DNA of 64,000 nucleotides from Brachybacterium subflavum (GTDB lineage: Bacteria; Actinomycetota; Actinomycetes; Actinomycetales; Dermabacteraceae): assembly GCF_009299795.1 (NCBI RefSeq), contig NZ_VIGP01000002.1, forward strand, positions 186,001 through 250,000, given 5' to 3'. A program made the translations under genes and the position numbers. Shown here in pieces: positions 7,103-15,250 of the stretch. The notes beneath the pieces are model-generated. The model was not told where the DNA came from, made no database searches, and saw only the letters and a list, made by a program, of their open reading frames with translations. The stretch's first letter is position 1. Each line of letters begins with the position of its first letter.

Positions 7103-7635
7103 CGCAGCCCCGCCCCCTCGAGCACCTCGCCCCGGGCGAGCGCCCGCAGCAGACGCAGCTCCTGCTGCCGGGCCCGCTCGCGCGCCTGCTCGGCGCCGAC
7201 CTCGTCGCCCACCCCGATGACATGCAGGAACAGGGTTCCGGTGGCGCGCTGCGCCTCGACGACGACGGAGCCGGGGATCAGCGTGGACAGCGCGGCGGTG
7301 AAGGTGAGGAACAGGTCGGAGCGCGAGACCAGCTCGACGGCGATCACCGCCGTGGGCGGCTCCGGCCCGGGCCGCACCGCCCACCAGGCGATCTGCACCG
7401 CCGAGACGGTCATGTCCCACAGGAACCGCGCCACCAGCCACACGAAGGCGAACGGCCGCAGCGTCACCTCGCGCGCCATGGACGGCAGCGGGAAGAGCAC
7501 GTAGACGAGCACGGCGACGACCAGGCCGCCCAGCACGTCGGACGCCGAGAACCCGCCCCACAGCAGGCACCAGAACACGGTCGCGACCAGCAGGCCCAGC
7601 CAGCGGCTCGGCAGCTCGCGCAGCATCCCCCTCAT
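7099..7635 (-). CDS. mnhE: Na+/H+ antiporter subunit E
   Basis: 178 residues, close to the usual family length. Two N-terminal helices (LGLLVATVFWCLLWGGF and LGGLVVAVLVYVLF) are followed by the PhaE-type segments FVWLVARFLWDMTVSAVQIAWWAV and LTFTAALSTLIPGSVVVE, the latter with the typical TPGT/IPGS turn. It then has HVIGVGD near the C-terminus. The gene is joined to mnhD and mnhF by ATGA overlaps on both sides. It is a structural subunit of the Mrp complex; it is not thought to carry the ion path itself. Confidence 0.93.
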   Translation of the reverse strand: MRGMLRELPSRWLGLLVATVFWCLLWGGFSASDVLGGLVVAVLVYVLFPLPSMAREVTLRPFAFVWLVARFLWDMTVSAVQIAWWAVRPGPEPPTAVIAVELVSRSDLFLTFTAALSTLIPGSVVVEAQRATGTLFLHVIGVGDEVGAEQARERARQQELRLLRALARGEVLEGAGLR

Positions 7636-9200
7636 CGCTCCTCCACCCGGGTGCCGTCGTCGCCGATGCGCCAGGCGAGCTGGTCGGCGGCGTCGTCGCC
7701 GAGGACCGCGCTCACGTAGGGACTGCGGTCCAGGACGGAGCGGGCCGCCTCGTCGGCGAAGTGCATGAGCGGCCCCGCGAGCACGGTCAGCAGCAGCGAG
7801 ACCACGACGAGCGCCCCCGTCGCGCCGTACATGAGGGCCGGCACCCGCTCACCGTCCCGCTCGATGTCCGTCCCCTGCGGCGCCTTCTGCCAGAACGCGC
7901 GGTTCCAGATCTTCGCGATCGCATACAGCGTGAGCAGGCTCGTCACCACGCTGATCACGACCAGGATCCACGAGGCCGTGTTGCCGCGCGCGATGCCGGC
8001 CTCCACGAGGCCCACCTTGCCCAGGAAGCCGGAGAAGGGCGGGATGCCCGAGAGGTTCATCGCCGGCACGAAGAAGATGATCGCGAGCAGAGGGGCGGCC
8101 TTCGCGAGACCTCCCAGGCGCCCCAGGTTCGTGGTGCCCGCACGGTGCTCGATGAGCCCGGCCGCCAGGAACAGCGTGGACTGCACGGTGATGTGGTGGG
8201 CGACGTAGTAGATGGTCGAGGCGATCGCCAGACGGGTGGTGACGCCGATGCCGAAGAGCATGAAGCCCATGTGCGAGACCAGGGTGAAGGACAGCACGCG
8301 CTTGAGATCGGTCTGCGCGACCGCGCCCAGGATCCCGATCACCAGGCTGGCCCCGGCGGCCGCCAGCAGCAGGGTCTCCAGCTGGGAGGCCGGGAACAGC
8401 AGGGTCTCCAGGCGGATGATCGCGTAGATGCCGACCTTCGTGAGCAGGCCCGCGAACACGGCCGTGACCGGCGCGGGCGCCGTCGGGTACGAGTCGGGCA
8501 GCCACGCGCTGAGCGGGAAGATCGCGGCCTTGATGGCGAAGGCGACCAGCAGCATCAGCTCGAGCCCCATGCGCGTGGAGTCCGGCAGCTGGTCCAGGCG
8601 CACGGCCAGCTCGGCCAGGTTCACCGTGCCCACCGCTGCGTACACCGCGGCGATGCCGGCCAGGAAGATCACCGAGCTCAGCAGCGAGACGATCACGTAC
8701 GTGGTCGCAGCGCGGATGCGGCTCGCGGACCCGCCCAGGGTGAGCAGCACGTAGCTCGCGGCCAGCAGGATCTCGAAGCTCACGTAGAGGTTGAACAGGT
8801 CCCCCGCGAGGAACGCGTTGGAGACGCCGGCGACCAGCACCAGGTAGGTCGGGTGGTAGATCGCGACGGGGGTGCGCTCGGTGTTCTCGCTGACGGACTG
8901 CGTGCTCGAGTACACGAGCACGGCGAGGGTGACGATGCTCGAGACCACGAGCATGAGAGCCGTCAGCCGGTCGGCGACCAGCACGATCCCCAGGCGCGGC
9001 GTCCAGCTCGCGATCTGCAGCACGAGCGTGCCGTCGACCGTGACGCGATAGCCGACGGCGAGGGCGACCGCGAGGATCGCGACCAGGGTCGTCGTGGAGA
9101 CCGCGCGCTGCAGCACGGCGTGGTGGCGCAGGATCAGGGTGAAGGCGGCGCCGCCGAGCGGCAGCACCACGGGCAGGGCGAGGAGCAGTGCGACGCTCAT
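7632..9200 (-). CDS. mnhD: Na+/H+ antiporter subunit D (ND2/4/5-like)
   Basis: 522 residues with about 14 predicted membrane segments. The start codon overlaps the mnhC stop (ATGA). It belongs to the proton-translocating NADH-quinone oxidoreductase chain family: YVSFEILLAASYVLL carries the conserved Glu, AFAIKAAIFPLSAWLPDSYPTAPAPVTAVFAGLLTKVG carries the key Lys residues and HAPS-like turn, and LVSHMGFMLFGIG follows. With subunit A it forms the ion-moving core of the Mrp complex. I chose the ATG at 9200 because it begins MSVALLLALP and matches the operon's overlap pattern. Confidence 0.95.
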   Translation of the reverse strand: MSVALLLALPVVLPLGGAAFTLILRHHAVLQRAVSTTTLVAILAVALAVGYRVTVDGTLVLQIASWTPRLGIVLVADRLTALMLVVSSIVTLAVLVYSSTQSVSENTERTPVAIYHPTYLVLVAGVSNAFLAGDLFNLYVSFEILLAASYVLLTLGGSASRIRAATTYVIVSLLSSVIFLAGIAAVYAAVGTVNLAELAVRLDQLPDSTRMGLELMLLVAFAIKAAIFPLSAWLPDSYPTAPAPVTAVFAGLLTKVGIYAIIRLETLLFPASQLETLLLAAAGASLVIGILGAVAQTDLKRVLSFTLVSHMGFMLFGIGVTTRLAIASTIYYVAHHITVQSTLFLAAGLIEHRAGTTNLGRLGGLAKAAPLLAIIFFVPAMNLSGIPPFSGFLGKVGLVEAGIARGNTASWILVVISVVTSLLTLYAIAKIWNRAFWQKAPQGTDIERDGERVPALMYGATGALVVVSLLLTVLAGPLMHFADEAARSVLDRSPYVSAVLGDDAADQLAWRIGDDGTRVEER

Positions 9201-9793
9201 GCGCGGTCCTCCTGGTCCTCGGCCGGTGCTCCGGACTGCTCGTCGGGCTGGTCCTCGGCCTCGTCGGCCTCCGTGTAGTCCTGGGGCACGTCCTGATCGC
9301 CCGTGAGGTCCTCTCCCAGCGGGTTCTCCTCCTCCTCGGGGGCGCGCAGCCCCTGTGACGCCTTCAGTGCGCCGCGCCGGGCGTCCTCGTCGAGGGCGTC
9401 GGCCCAGCCCACCTCGATGCCCTGACCGGTGCGGGCGCGGGAGCGGCGCAGCACGCGGCGGTCCTCGACGTCGTCGGGCACCTCGTCGTGGCCGAACAGC
9501 TGCCAGGCCCGGTAGGCCAGCGCCATCACGAACGCGGTCACCCCCAGGGTGATGACGATCGCGGTGAGCACCATCGCGAAGGGCAGGGGGTCGGTCATGT
9601 TCTCCGGGTCGTCGGAGCCCTCGAACGGAGGCGAGCCCCACGGCCCCGCGGCGAGGATGAACAGGAGGTTCACCCCGTTGCCCAGCAGCACGAAGCCCAG
9701 GATGATCCGGGTGAGGGTGCGCTCGAGCACGAGATAGACGCCGCAGGCGATGAGGACGCCGGCGGTCAGCACGAGGGCGAGGCTCACGGTCAT
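9197..9793 (-). CDS. mnhC: Na+/H+ antiporter subunit C with acidic tail (NuoK-like)
   Basis: 198 residues. The first about 110 are the NuoK-like domain with three helices: VLTAGVLIACGVYLVLERTL, IILGFVLLGNGVNLLFIL with the GxNLL motif, and PFAMVLTAIVITLGVTAFVMALAYR. MnhC is usually 110-125 residues; here an 80-residue tail rich in Glu and Asp follows (EEEENPLGEDLTGDQD, YTEADEAEDQPDEQ). The ATG overlaps the mnhA stop by 4 nt. It is a core membrane subunit of the antiporter complex. Confidence 0.93.
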   Translation of the reverse strand: MTVSLALVLTAGVLIACGVYLVLERTLTRIILGFVLLGNGVNLLFILAAGPWGSPPFEGSDDPENMTDPLPFAMVLTAIVITLGVTAFVMALAYRAWQLFGHDEVPDDVEDRRVLRRSRARTGQGIEVGWADALDEDARRGALKASQGLRAPEEEENPLGEDLTGDQDVPQDYTEADEAEDQPDEQSGAPAEDQEDRA

Positions 9794-12729
9794 CCGTCCT
9801 CAGCCTCCTGGTGCAGGTCGATCTGGGAGCCCAGGCTGCGCAGGATGTCGAGGACGACACCGATCACCACGAGGTACACCCCCACGTCGAACAGCAGCGC
9901 CGTGGGCAGGTGCACCTCACCGAGGACGGGCACGTGGAGCACAGGGGTCGCGGTCGAGAAGACGCTGCCCCCGAAGGCGACGGGCACCACTCCGGCGAGC
10001 ACGGCCGTGGCCATGCCGACGCCCAGCACCAGGCCCGCCTGCACGGGCGCGGCCTCGGACAGCTCGTAGCGGCCGCCCGCGATGTAGCGCAGGGTCAGCG
10101 CGATGCCCGCGACCAGCCCGCCCGCGAAGCCGCCGCCGGGATGGTTGTGCCCGGCCATCAGCAGGTACACCGAGAACATCATCATCAGCGGGAACGACAG
10201 CCGGGTGATGACCTCGAGGACCACCATGCGCCGCTGCGGGGCGAGGGTGCGCCCTGCCGAGAGCCACGTGCGCCAGCGGTTGCCCGCCACGTCCTCGGGC
10301 CGGGTGTCGAACTCCAGGAGGTTGCGCGGCAGCTCGCCGTCGATCCGCCGGTTCCAGATGGTGCGGCCGGACCGCAGGCTGCTGACGCGCGAGATCGCCT
10401 GCTCGCGACGGGTCACGAAGATCAGGGAGGCGACGCCCGTGGCGACCACGAGCAGCACGGAGATCTCGCCGAAGGTGTCCCAGACGCGCGCGTCCACGAG
10501 GGTCACGTTGACGACGTTGTGGCCGCCCCCGATCGTGTACGCGGCCTCGATGAGGTCCTTGCCCAGCGGCGCCTGGGTGCGTGCGGCGGCGGCGTAGACG
10601 GCGACGCCGCACATGGCCGCGGCGGTGCCGATCGCGATCGCCCAGCGCACCCAGCGGTCCAGATCCAGCGGGCGGCGGGAGAAGTAGATCGGCAGGCGGC
10701 GCAGCGCGAGCACGAGCACGACCGTCATCATCGTCTCGACGAGCACCTGCGTCATGGCGACGTCCGGGGCGCCGGCGAGCAGGAAGTACAGCGCCACGAC
10801 GTATCCGGTGACGGTGATGAGGAAGACCGCGCGCAGGCGCCGACGGGCCCGCGCGGCGCCGATCGCCGCGACGGCCGCGACCACGAGCAGCAGGATCTCG
10901 ACCGGCGTCACGAAGGGCACGAGGTTGTCCGGCAACGGGTTCTGCCAGAACAGGATCGGCGCGGCGAGCGCGATGGTCACCACGAGCATCGTGCCCAGGG
11001 TGAACGGGAGCGATCCCCTCTGGTAGAGCGGGGTGACGAGGATGGCGAGGCCGTCGACCGCGCGCATGATCGCGCGGAAGCCGCGCTCGGCGTCGAGCAG
11101 CACCCCGATCCGGCCGTCGGTCCAGCGCTGCGGGGAGACCGCGCGCTGGAAGCGCTCGAGCGGGCGGGCGAGGACGGCGAGCACGGCGCCCAGCCCGAGG
11201 GCGAGTCCGCTGAGCGCGAGCGGCACGCCCAGGTGCGGGAGCATCGTGAGGTGCACGGCCCCGTGCTCCACGTGCTCCCCCAGCGCGGGGACCGTCTCGG
11301 AGAAGCCGCGCAGGACCTCCTCGAAGGGGTGGCTCGCGAACGGCAGGGCGAGGCTCGCGGCGACGATGACCGCCGGCGGCGCCCAGAACCCCCAGGGGAT
11401 CCGCACGGCCCGCACGGGCGGCGCGCCGCCGGCGCGGCCGAAAGCGCCGACGACGAAGCGCCACGAGTAGGCGACGGTGAGGATCGACCCGACGACCAGG
11501 GCGATCAGCAGCACGCGCTGTCCCGTCCCGCCCTCCCAGAGCGCGGTGAAGATGGCCTCCTTGGCGACGAAGCCCAGCAGCGGCGGGACCGCCGCCATGG
11601 AGGCGGCGGAGAGCACGCCGATGGCCGCGACCACGGGCGCGACCCGCCACACCCCCGAGAGCATGCGGAGGTCGCGGGTGCCGAACTTCTTGTCGATGAT
11701 GCCGACGACCATGAACAGCGGGGCCTTGAAGGCGGCATGGGCGATGAGCATCGCGGTCGCGGCGAGGGCAGCATCGGGGGTGGCGATGCCGGCGACGGCC
11801 ATCAGGAAGCCGAGCTGGGAGACGGTCCCGTAGGCCAGCAGCAGCTTGATGTCGGTCTGGCGCAGGGCGCGCCATCCGCCCAGCAGCATCGTCGCCGCGC
11901 CGAGCACCGCGATCACCGTCCCCACGGAGGAGACGTGCGCGATCGCGGGGTCCAGCCGCAGCACCATGTAGACGCCCGCCTTCACCATCGCCGCCGCGTG
12001 CAGATAGGCGGAGACGGGCGTGGGGGCCGCCATCGCCCCCGGCAGCCAGAAGTGCGTGGGGAGCAGCGCGGACTTGCTCGCGGCGCCCGCGACGATCAGC
12101 AGCAGGGCGGTGACCAGGAAGGCGTCGGGCGCGCGCCACATGGGGTCCTCGACGATCCCGGCGAGGCTCAGGGTGCCCGCGCGCTCGCCGAGCATGAGCA
12201 GGCCGACGAACATCGCGAGCCCGCCGGCGGTCGTCGAGATCAGCGCGTTGATCGCGGCGCGGCGCGAGGCCTGCTTCTCGGCGTAGTGGCCGATGAGCAG
12301 GTAGGAGAAGATCGTGGTGAGCTCCCAGAAGACGAACATCACCATGACGTCGTCGGCCAGGACCAGCCCCACCATCGCCCCGGCGAAGGCGGTGAGCACG
12401 CCCGCGAAGCGCCCCAGCCCCGGCTCGGTGTCCTTGAAGTAGCGGGCGCAGTAGAGCAGCACGAGGGTGCCGACCCCGGTGGCCAGCAGCGCCATCACCC
12501 AGCTCAGGGTGTCCAGGCGGAACGTCAGGGAGATCCCGAGCTGCGGGATCCAGGGGACCGACTCGACGCGGGGCTCCTCGGCGAGCTGCGCCGGGGACAT
12601 GCTCGCGAGCCAGACCGCGCTGAGCGCGGGGACCACGGCGAGCGGATAGAACGCGTTGCGCCCGATCGCGCGCACCGCAACCGGGCCCAGGAGGGCGGCT
12701 GCGAGGTGGGCGACGAGCACAAGGAGCAC
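9790..12729 (-). CDS. mnhA: Na+/H+ antiporter subunit A fused to subunit B
   Basis: 979 residues, first gene of the operon. The GTG start has GGAG about 8 nt upstream. The N-terminal two thirds is the ND5-like subunit A: FVFWELTTIFSYLLIGHY with the conserved Glu, AASKSALLPTHFWLPGAMAAPTPVSAYLHAAAMVKAGVYM with the conserved Lys residues, and TDIKLLLAYGTVSQLG. Then come the MnhA-specific region (about 600-780) and a C-terminal MnhB domain (about 830-979) with SFPLMMMFSVYLLMAGHNHPGGGFAGGL, the MnhB hallmark. The A-B fusion is common in actinobacteria and explains why no separate mnhB gene is present. The subunit is expected to carry one of the ion paths. Confidence 0.95.
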   Translation of the reverse strand: MLLVLVAHLAAALLGPVAVRAIGRNAFYPLAVVPALSAVWLASMSPAQLAEEPRVESVPWIPQLGISLTFRLDTLSWVMALLATGVGTLVLLYCARYFKDTEPGLGRFAGVLTAFAGAMVGLVLADDVMVMFVFWELTTIFSYLLIGHYAEKQASRRAAINALISTTAGGLAMFVGLLMLGERAGTLSLAGIVEDPMWRAPDAFLVTALLLIVAGAASKSALLPTHFWLPGAMAAPTPVSAYLHAAAMVKAGVYMVLRLDPAIAHVSSVGTVIAVLGAATMLLGGWRALRQTDIKLLLAYGTVSQLGFLMAVAGIATPDAALAATAMLIAHAAFKAPLFMVVGIIDKKFGTRDLRMLSGVWRVAPVVAAIGVLSAASMAAVPPLLGFVAKEAIFTALWEGGTGQRVLLIALVVGSILTVAYSWRFVVGAFGRAGGAPPVRAVRIPWGFWAPPAVIVAASLALPFASHPFEEVLRGFSETVPALGEHVEHGAVHLTMLPHLGVPLALSGLALGLGAVLAVLARPLERFQRAVSPQRWTDGRIGVLLDAERGFRAIMRAVDGLAILVTPLYQRGSLPFTLGTMLVVTIALAAPILFWQNPLPDNLVPFVTPVEILLLVVAAVAAIGAARARRRLRAVFLITVTGYVVALYFLLAGAPDVAMTQVLVETMMTVVLVLALRRLPIYFSRRPLDLDRWVRWAIAIGTAAAMCGVAVYAAAARTQAPLGKDLIEAAYTIGGGHNVVNVTLVDARVWDTFGEISVLLVVATGVASLIFVTRREQAISRVSSLRSGRTIWNRRIDGELPRNLLEFDTRPEDVAGNRWRTWLSAGRTLAPQRRMVVLEVITRLSFPLMMMFSVYLLMAGHNHPGGGFAGGLVAGIALTLRYIAGGRYELSEAAPVQAGLVLGVGMATAVLAGVVPVAFGGSVFSTATPVLHVPVLGEVHLPTALLFDVGVYLVVIGVVLDILRSLGSQIDLHQEAEDG

Positions 12730-12865
12730 ACGCTCTCCGTCCGTGGTGGGGGCGGGGGATCATGAATATTTTATCTGTTCGCCCTGGGGCGCCGCTGGGC
12801 CTTGGGATGTCGGGCATCCCGCACCGATCCGCAGACGGATCGGGAATACGGCGCGGCGCGCCCCC

Positions 12866-12871
12866 TAGAGT
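12866..12871 (+). promoter_or_regulatory. -10 box, probable leaderless start of the MFS gene
   Basis: TAGAGT ends 6 nt before the ATG at 12878, and no ribosome binding site is present between them. Confidence 0.5.
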
Positions 12872-12877
12872 GCTCCC

Positions 12878-14338
12878 ATGGCCTCCCCCACCGCTGGGTC
12901 CGTCGCTCCCGGCCCGTCCGGGCCCGCCTCCTCCTCCGCCCACTCGTCCCCCGCGCGCGGGGGACGCAGGGCGAAGGTCTCCTTCGCCCTCTGGGACGGG
13001 GGCATGTCCGCCTTCAGCTCCGTGATCCTCACCTTCGTGTTCGCGACCTACGTGACGAACGCGGTCGCGACCCAGGGCGCCGTGGGCGAGGAGGCCCTCA
13101 AGGTCGCCCAGGACCACGGCTCCCAGGTCCTCACCTCCTGGCAGGCGGCCGGCGCGGTCGCCATCGCCCTGCTCGCCCCGCTGCTGGGGAACCTCGCCGA
13201 CTCCGGCGGGGCGCGCAACACCCTGCTGCGCGTCACGACGCTCGCGACCGTGGTGACCGTGGCGCTGATGCCGCTGATCGCCAGGGACCCCGCCTTCCTC
13301 ACCCTGGGCGCGGCGCTGATAGCGCTGGGCGTGGTCTTCTCCGAGCTCGCCGGCGTGTTCGTGAACTCCGTGCTGCCGGAGATCTCGACGCCCGCCGACC
13401 GCGGCCGCGTCTCCGGCACCGCGTGGGCGGTCGGCTACTGGGGATCGATCGTGTGCTTGGGCCTGGTCCTCGTGCTGTTCGTGATGCCGGGGACGGGGGT
13501 CCTCGGCATCACGGGGGACGACGGCTGGAACCTGCGGGCGATCCCGCTGTTCGTCGCCGTCTGGATCCTGCTGGGCACCCTCCCCCTCATGCTGTGGGCG
13601 CCGAGGCATCGCGGCAGGGCCGGGCTCGAGGGCCGGATCCCGGGCGACGGGACCCCTGGCGCCGGCGTCGCCCGCGTCCGATGGACGCCGTGGCAGGGGT
13701 ACGCGACCATCGTGCGCCGGGTGATCCGGGCCTTCCGCGAGGAGCCCGTGACCCTCGCCTACCTCGTCGCCTCCGCGATCTACCGCGACGGCCTCGGCGC
13801 GGTGTTCTCCGTGGCCGGGGTGCTCGCGGCCAACGCCTACGGCTTCTCCACCGTCGAGGTGATCGTGTTCGGGATCGCCGCGAACCTGGTCGCCGGGATC
13901 GGCGTGTTCGTCGGCGGGCGCATCGACGACCGCGTGGGCTCGCGGGCCGTGATCATCGCGGGCTGCGCGGCGATCGTGGTGCTGGGCCTGGTGGTCTTCG
14001 CGATCGACGCGCAGATCGTGTTCTGGGTCGCGGGGCTCGCGATCTGCCTGTTCGTCGGGCCCGTGCAGTCCTCCTCGCGGAACCTGCTCACGCGGCTCTC
14101 GGAGCCCGGGCACGAGACGGAGAACTTCGGCCTCTACGCCACCACGGGACGCGCGCTCGGCTTCCTCGGCACCGCGGCGTTCTCGCTCACCGTGTGGCTG
14201 TTCCACGACACGCGCATGGGCATCCTGGGGATCATCGTCGTGATCGCGCTGGGGCTGCTCGCCTTCGTGCCCATCCGCCTCGGCGCCGCCGGCCGCGCCG
14301 GGGACCTGGAGCCGAGCGACCTGCGGCAGGGTGCCTAG
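12878..14338 (+). CDS. MFS transporter, UMF1-like family
   Basis: 486 residues with about 12 membrane segments. After a Ser/Pro/Ala-rich 30-residue head, FALWDGGMSAFSSVILTFVFATYV matches the start of UMF1/Atg22-like transporters (the usual YDWANSAF region, here LWDGGMSAF). GRVSGTAWAVGYWGSIVCLGLVL contains the family's SxxGxAxGYxG motif. NAYGFSTVEVIVFGIAANLVAGIGVFVGGRIDDRVG is the central MFS loop. The substrate is unknown; vacuolar relatives export amino acids, but that cannot be carried over. It is a monocistronic gene divergent from the Mnh operon and convergent with the GntR gene. Confidence 0.85.
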   Translation: MASPTAGSVAPGPSGPASSSAHSSPARGGRRAKVSFALWDGGMSAFSSVILTFVFATYVTNAVATQGAVGEEALKVAQDHGSQVLTSWQAAGAVAIALLAPLLGNLADSGGARNTLLRVTTLATVVTVALMPLIARDPAFLTLGAALIALGVVFSELAGVFVNSVLPEISTPADRGRVSGTAWAVGYWGSIVCLGLVLVLFVMPGTGVLGITGDDGWNLRAIPLFVAVWILLGTLPLMLWAPRHRGRAGLEGRIPGDGTPGAGVARVRWTPWQGYATIVRRVIRAFREEPVTLAYLVASAIYRDGLGAVFSVAGVLAANAYGFSTVEVIVFGIAANLVAGIGVFVGGRIDDRVGSRAVIIAGCAAIVVLGLVVFAIDAQIVFWVAGLAICLFVGPVQSSSRNLLTRLSEPGHETENFGLYATTGRALGFLGTAAFSLTVWLFHDTRMGILGIIVVIALGLLAFVPIRLGAAGRAGDLEPSDLRQGA

Positions 14339-14339
14339 C

Positions 14340-14363
14340 CGCCCGGGCTTCAGCCTCCGGGCG
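14340..14363. terminator. candidate bidirectional terminator
   Basis: Arms CGCCCGG (14340-14346) and CCGGGCG (14357-14363) flank a 10-nt loop in the 26-bp gap between two convergent genes. The stem is short, so this is tentative. Confidence 0.4.
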
Positions 14364-14364
14364 C

Positions 14365-15120
14365 TCAGCCGTCGACGAGCGTGACCTCGAAGGAGTAGCG
14401 CGAGGCGCGGTAGACGTGGTGGCCGTACTCGATGACGCCGCCGTCGTTCGCGAAGGACTTGCGGTCCATCGTCAGCAGCGCCGCGCCCACGGTCTCCCCC
14501 AGCAGCGCCGCGTTCTCCTCGTCGGCCGTGATCGCGCCGATCCTCTGATGGCCGACGGCCGTGGCGATCCCGCGCTCCCGCAGCGCCGCGTACAGGCCCT
14601 TCTCGAGCAGGTCCTCGCGGCTGGGGGCGATGCGCTCGGGCAGGGTGTTGCGCATGACCGCGAGCGGCTCGTCGTCCGCGAAGCGCACGCGCATGAGATC
14701 CAGGACGAGCTCCCCGGTCTCCAGCAGCAGGCGTCCCGCCGCCTCGGCCGTCGGCCGTCCGATCCGGTACTCCAGCACCTCGGTGCGCGGATGCTTGCCC
14801 TCGCGCGCGAGGTCGTCGTAGAGGGAGGTCAGCGCCACCGGACGGTTCACCTGGGACTCGACGACCTGGGTGCCCACCCCGCGCTTGCGCACGAGCAGCC
14901 CCTTGTCCACCAGCTCCTGGATGCCCTGGCGGACCGTGGGGCGCGAGAGGCCGAGCCGGCTGGCGAGCTGCAGCTCGTTCTCGATGCGCGAACCGGGCAC
15001 CAGCGTGCCCTCGCGGATCGCGCCCTCGATGGACGCTGCGAGCTGGAGGTAGAGCGGGGTGGACGAGCCGCGCTCGATGGGGATGCTCAGCTCGGTGGGG
15101 CGCGCGGGGTCCGCGGTCAT
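14365..15120 (-). CDS. GntR/HutC-family regulator, probable inositol repressor
   Basis: 251 residues with a GAGGAGGAG ribosome binding site. The winged helix-turn-helix includes LYLQLAASIEGAIREGTL, then ELQLASRLGLSRPTVRQGIQELVDKGLL (about 49-76). The UTRA ligand-binding domain follows (LYDDLAREGKHPRTEVLEYR, LDLMRVRFADDEPLAV, RYSFEVTLVDG at the end). It is the last gene of the minus-strand inositol unit, behind iolT with a 130-bp gap that carries its own candidate promoter and a perfect TGTCCGGACA palindrome. Position and domain type make it the likely regulator of the locus, comparable to the GntR-type IolR of Corynebacterium; an effector cannot be named from sequence. Confidence 0.88.
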   Translation of the reverse strand: MTADPARPTELSIPIERGSSTPLYLQLAASIEGAIREGTLVPGSRIENELQLASRLGLSRPTVRQGIQELVDKGLLVRKRGVGTQVVESQVNRPVALTSLYDDLAREGKHPRTEVLEYRIGRPTAEAAGRLLLETGELVLDLMRVRFADDEPLAVMRNTLPERIAPSREDLLEKGLYAALRERGIATAVGHQRIGAITADEENAALLGETVGAALLTMDRKSFANDGGVIEYGHHVYRASRYSFEVTLVDG

Positions 15121-15156
15121 GGGCGTCTCCTCCTCGGGCGCGGCTGCGGCGCCGCG

Positions 15157-15166
15157 TGTCCGGACA
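15157..15166. promoter_or_regulatory. inositol-locus operator, site A (gntR promoter)
   Basis: TGTCCGGACA is a perfect 10-bp palindrome, followed by AATG. It lies just downstream of a minus-strand TACATT -10-like box (15168-15173) and about 37 bp upstream of the gntR start codon. It matches sites B-E in the form TGTC-N4-CA, which suggests autoregulation. Confidence 0.6.
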
Positions 15167-15250
15167 AATGTACACAGGCAGTGCGGCGCCGCGGCGGAGC
15201 CGGGGTCGTCCGGGTCCCGGTCCCCGCCGCGGCCTCCGCGCGCCCGCGGG

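Noticed and set aside
9811-15175. Very long open frames antisense to and shifted against the Mnh genes
   Set aside because: Their composition (runs of Arg, Pro, Gly, His, Asp) and their position opposite clear membrane-protein genes show that they result from high GC at third codon positions.
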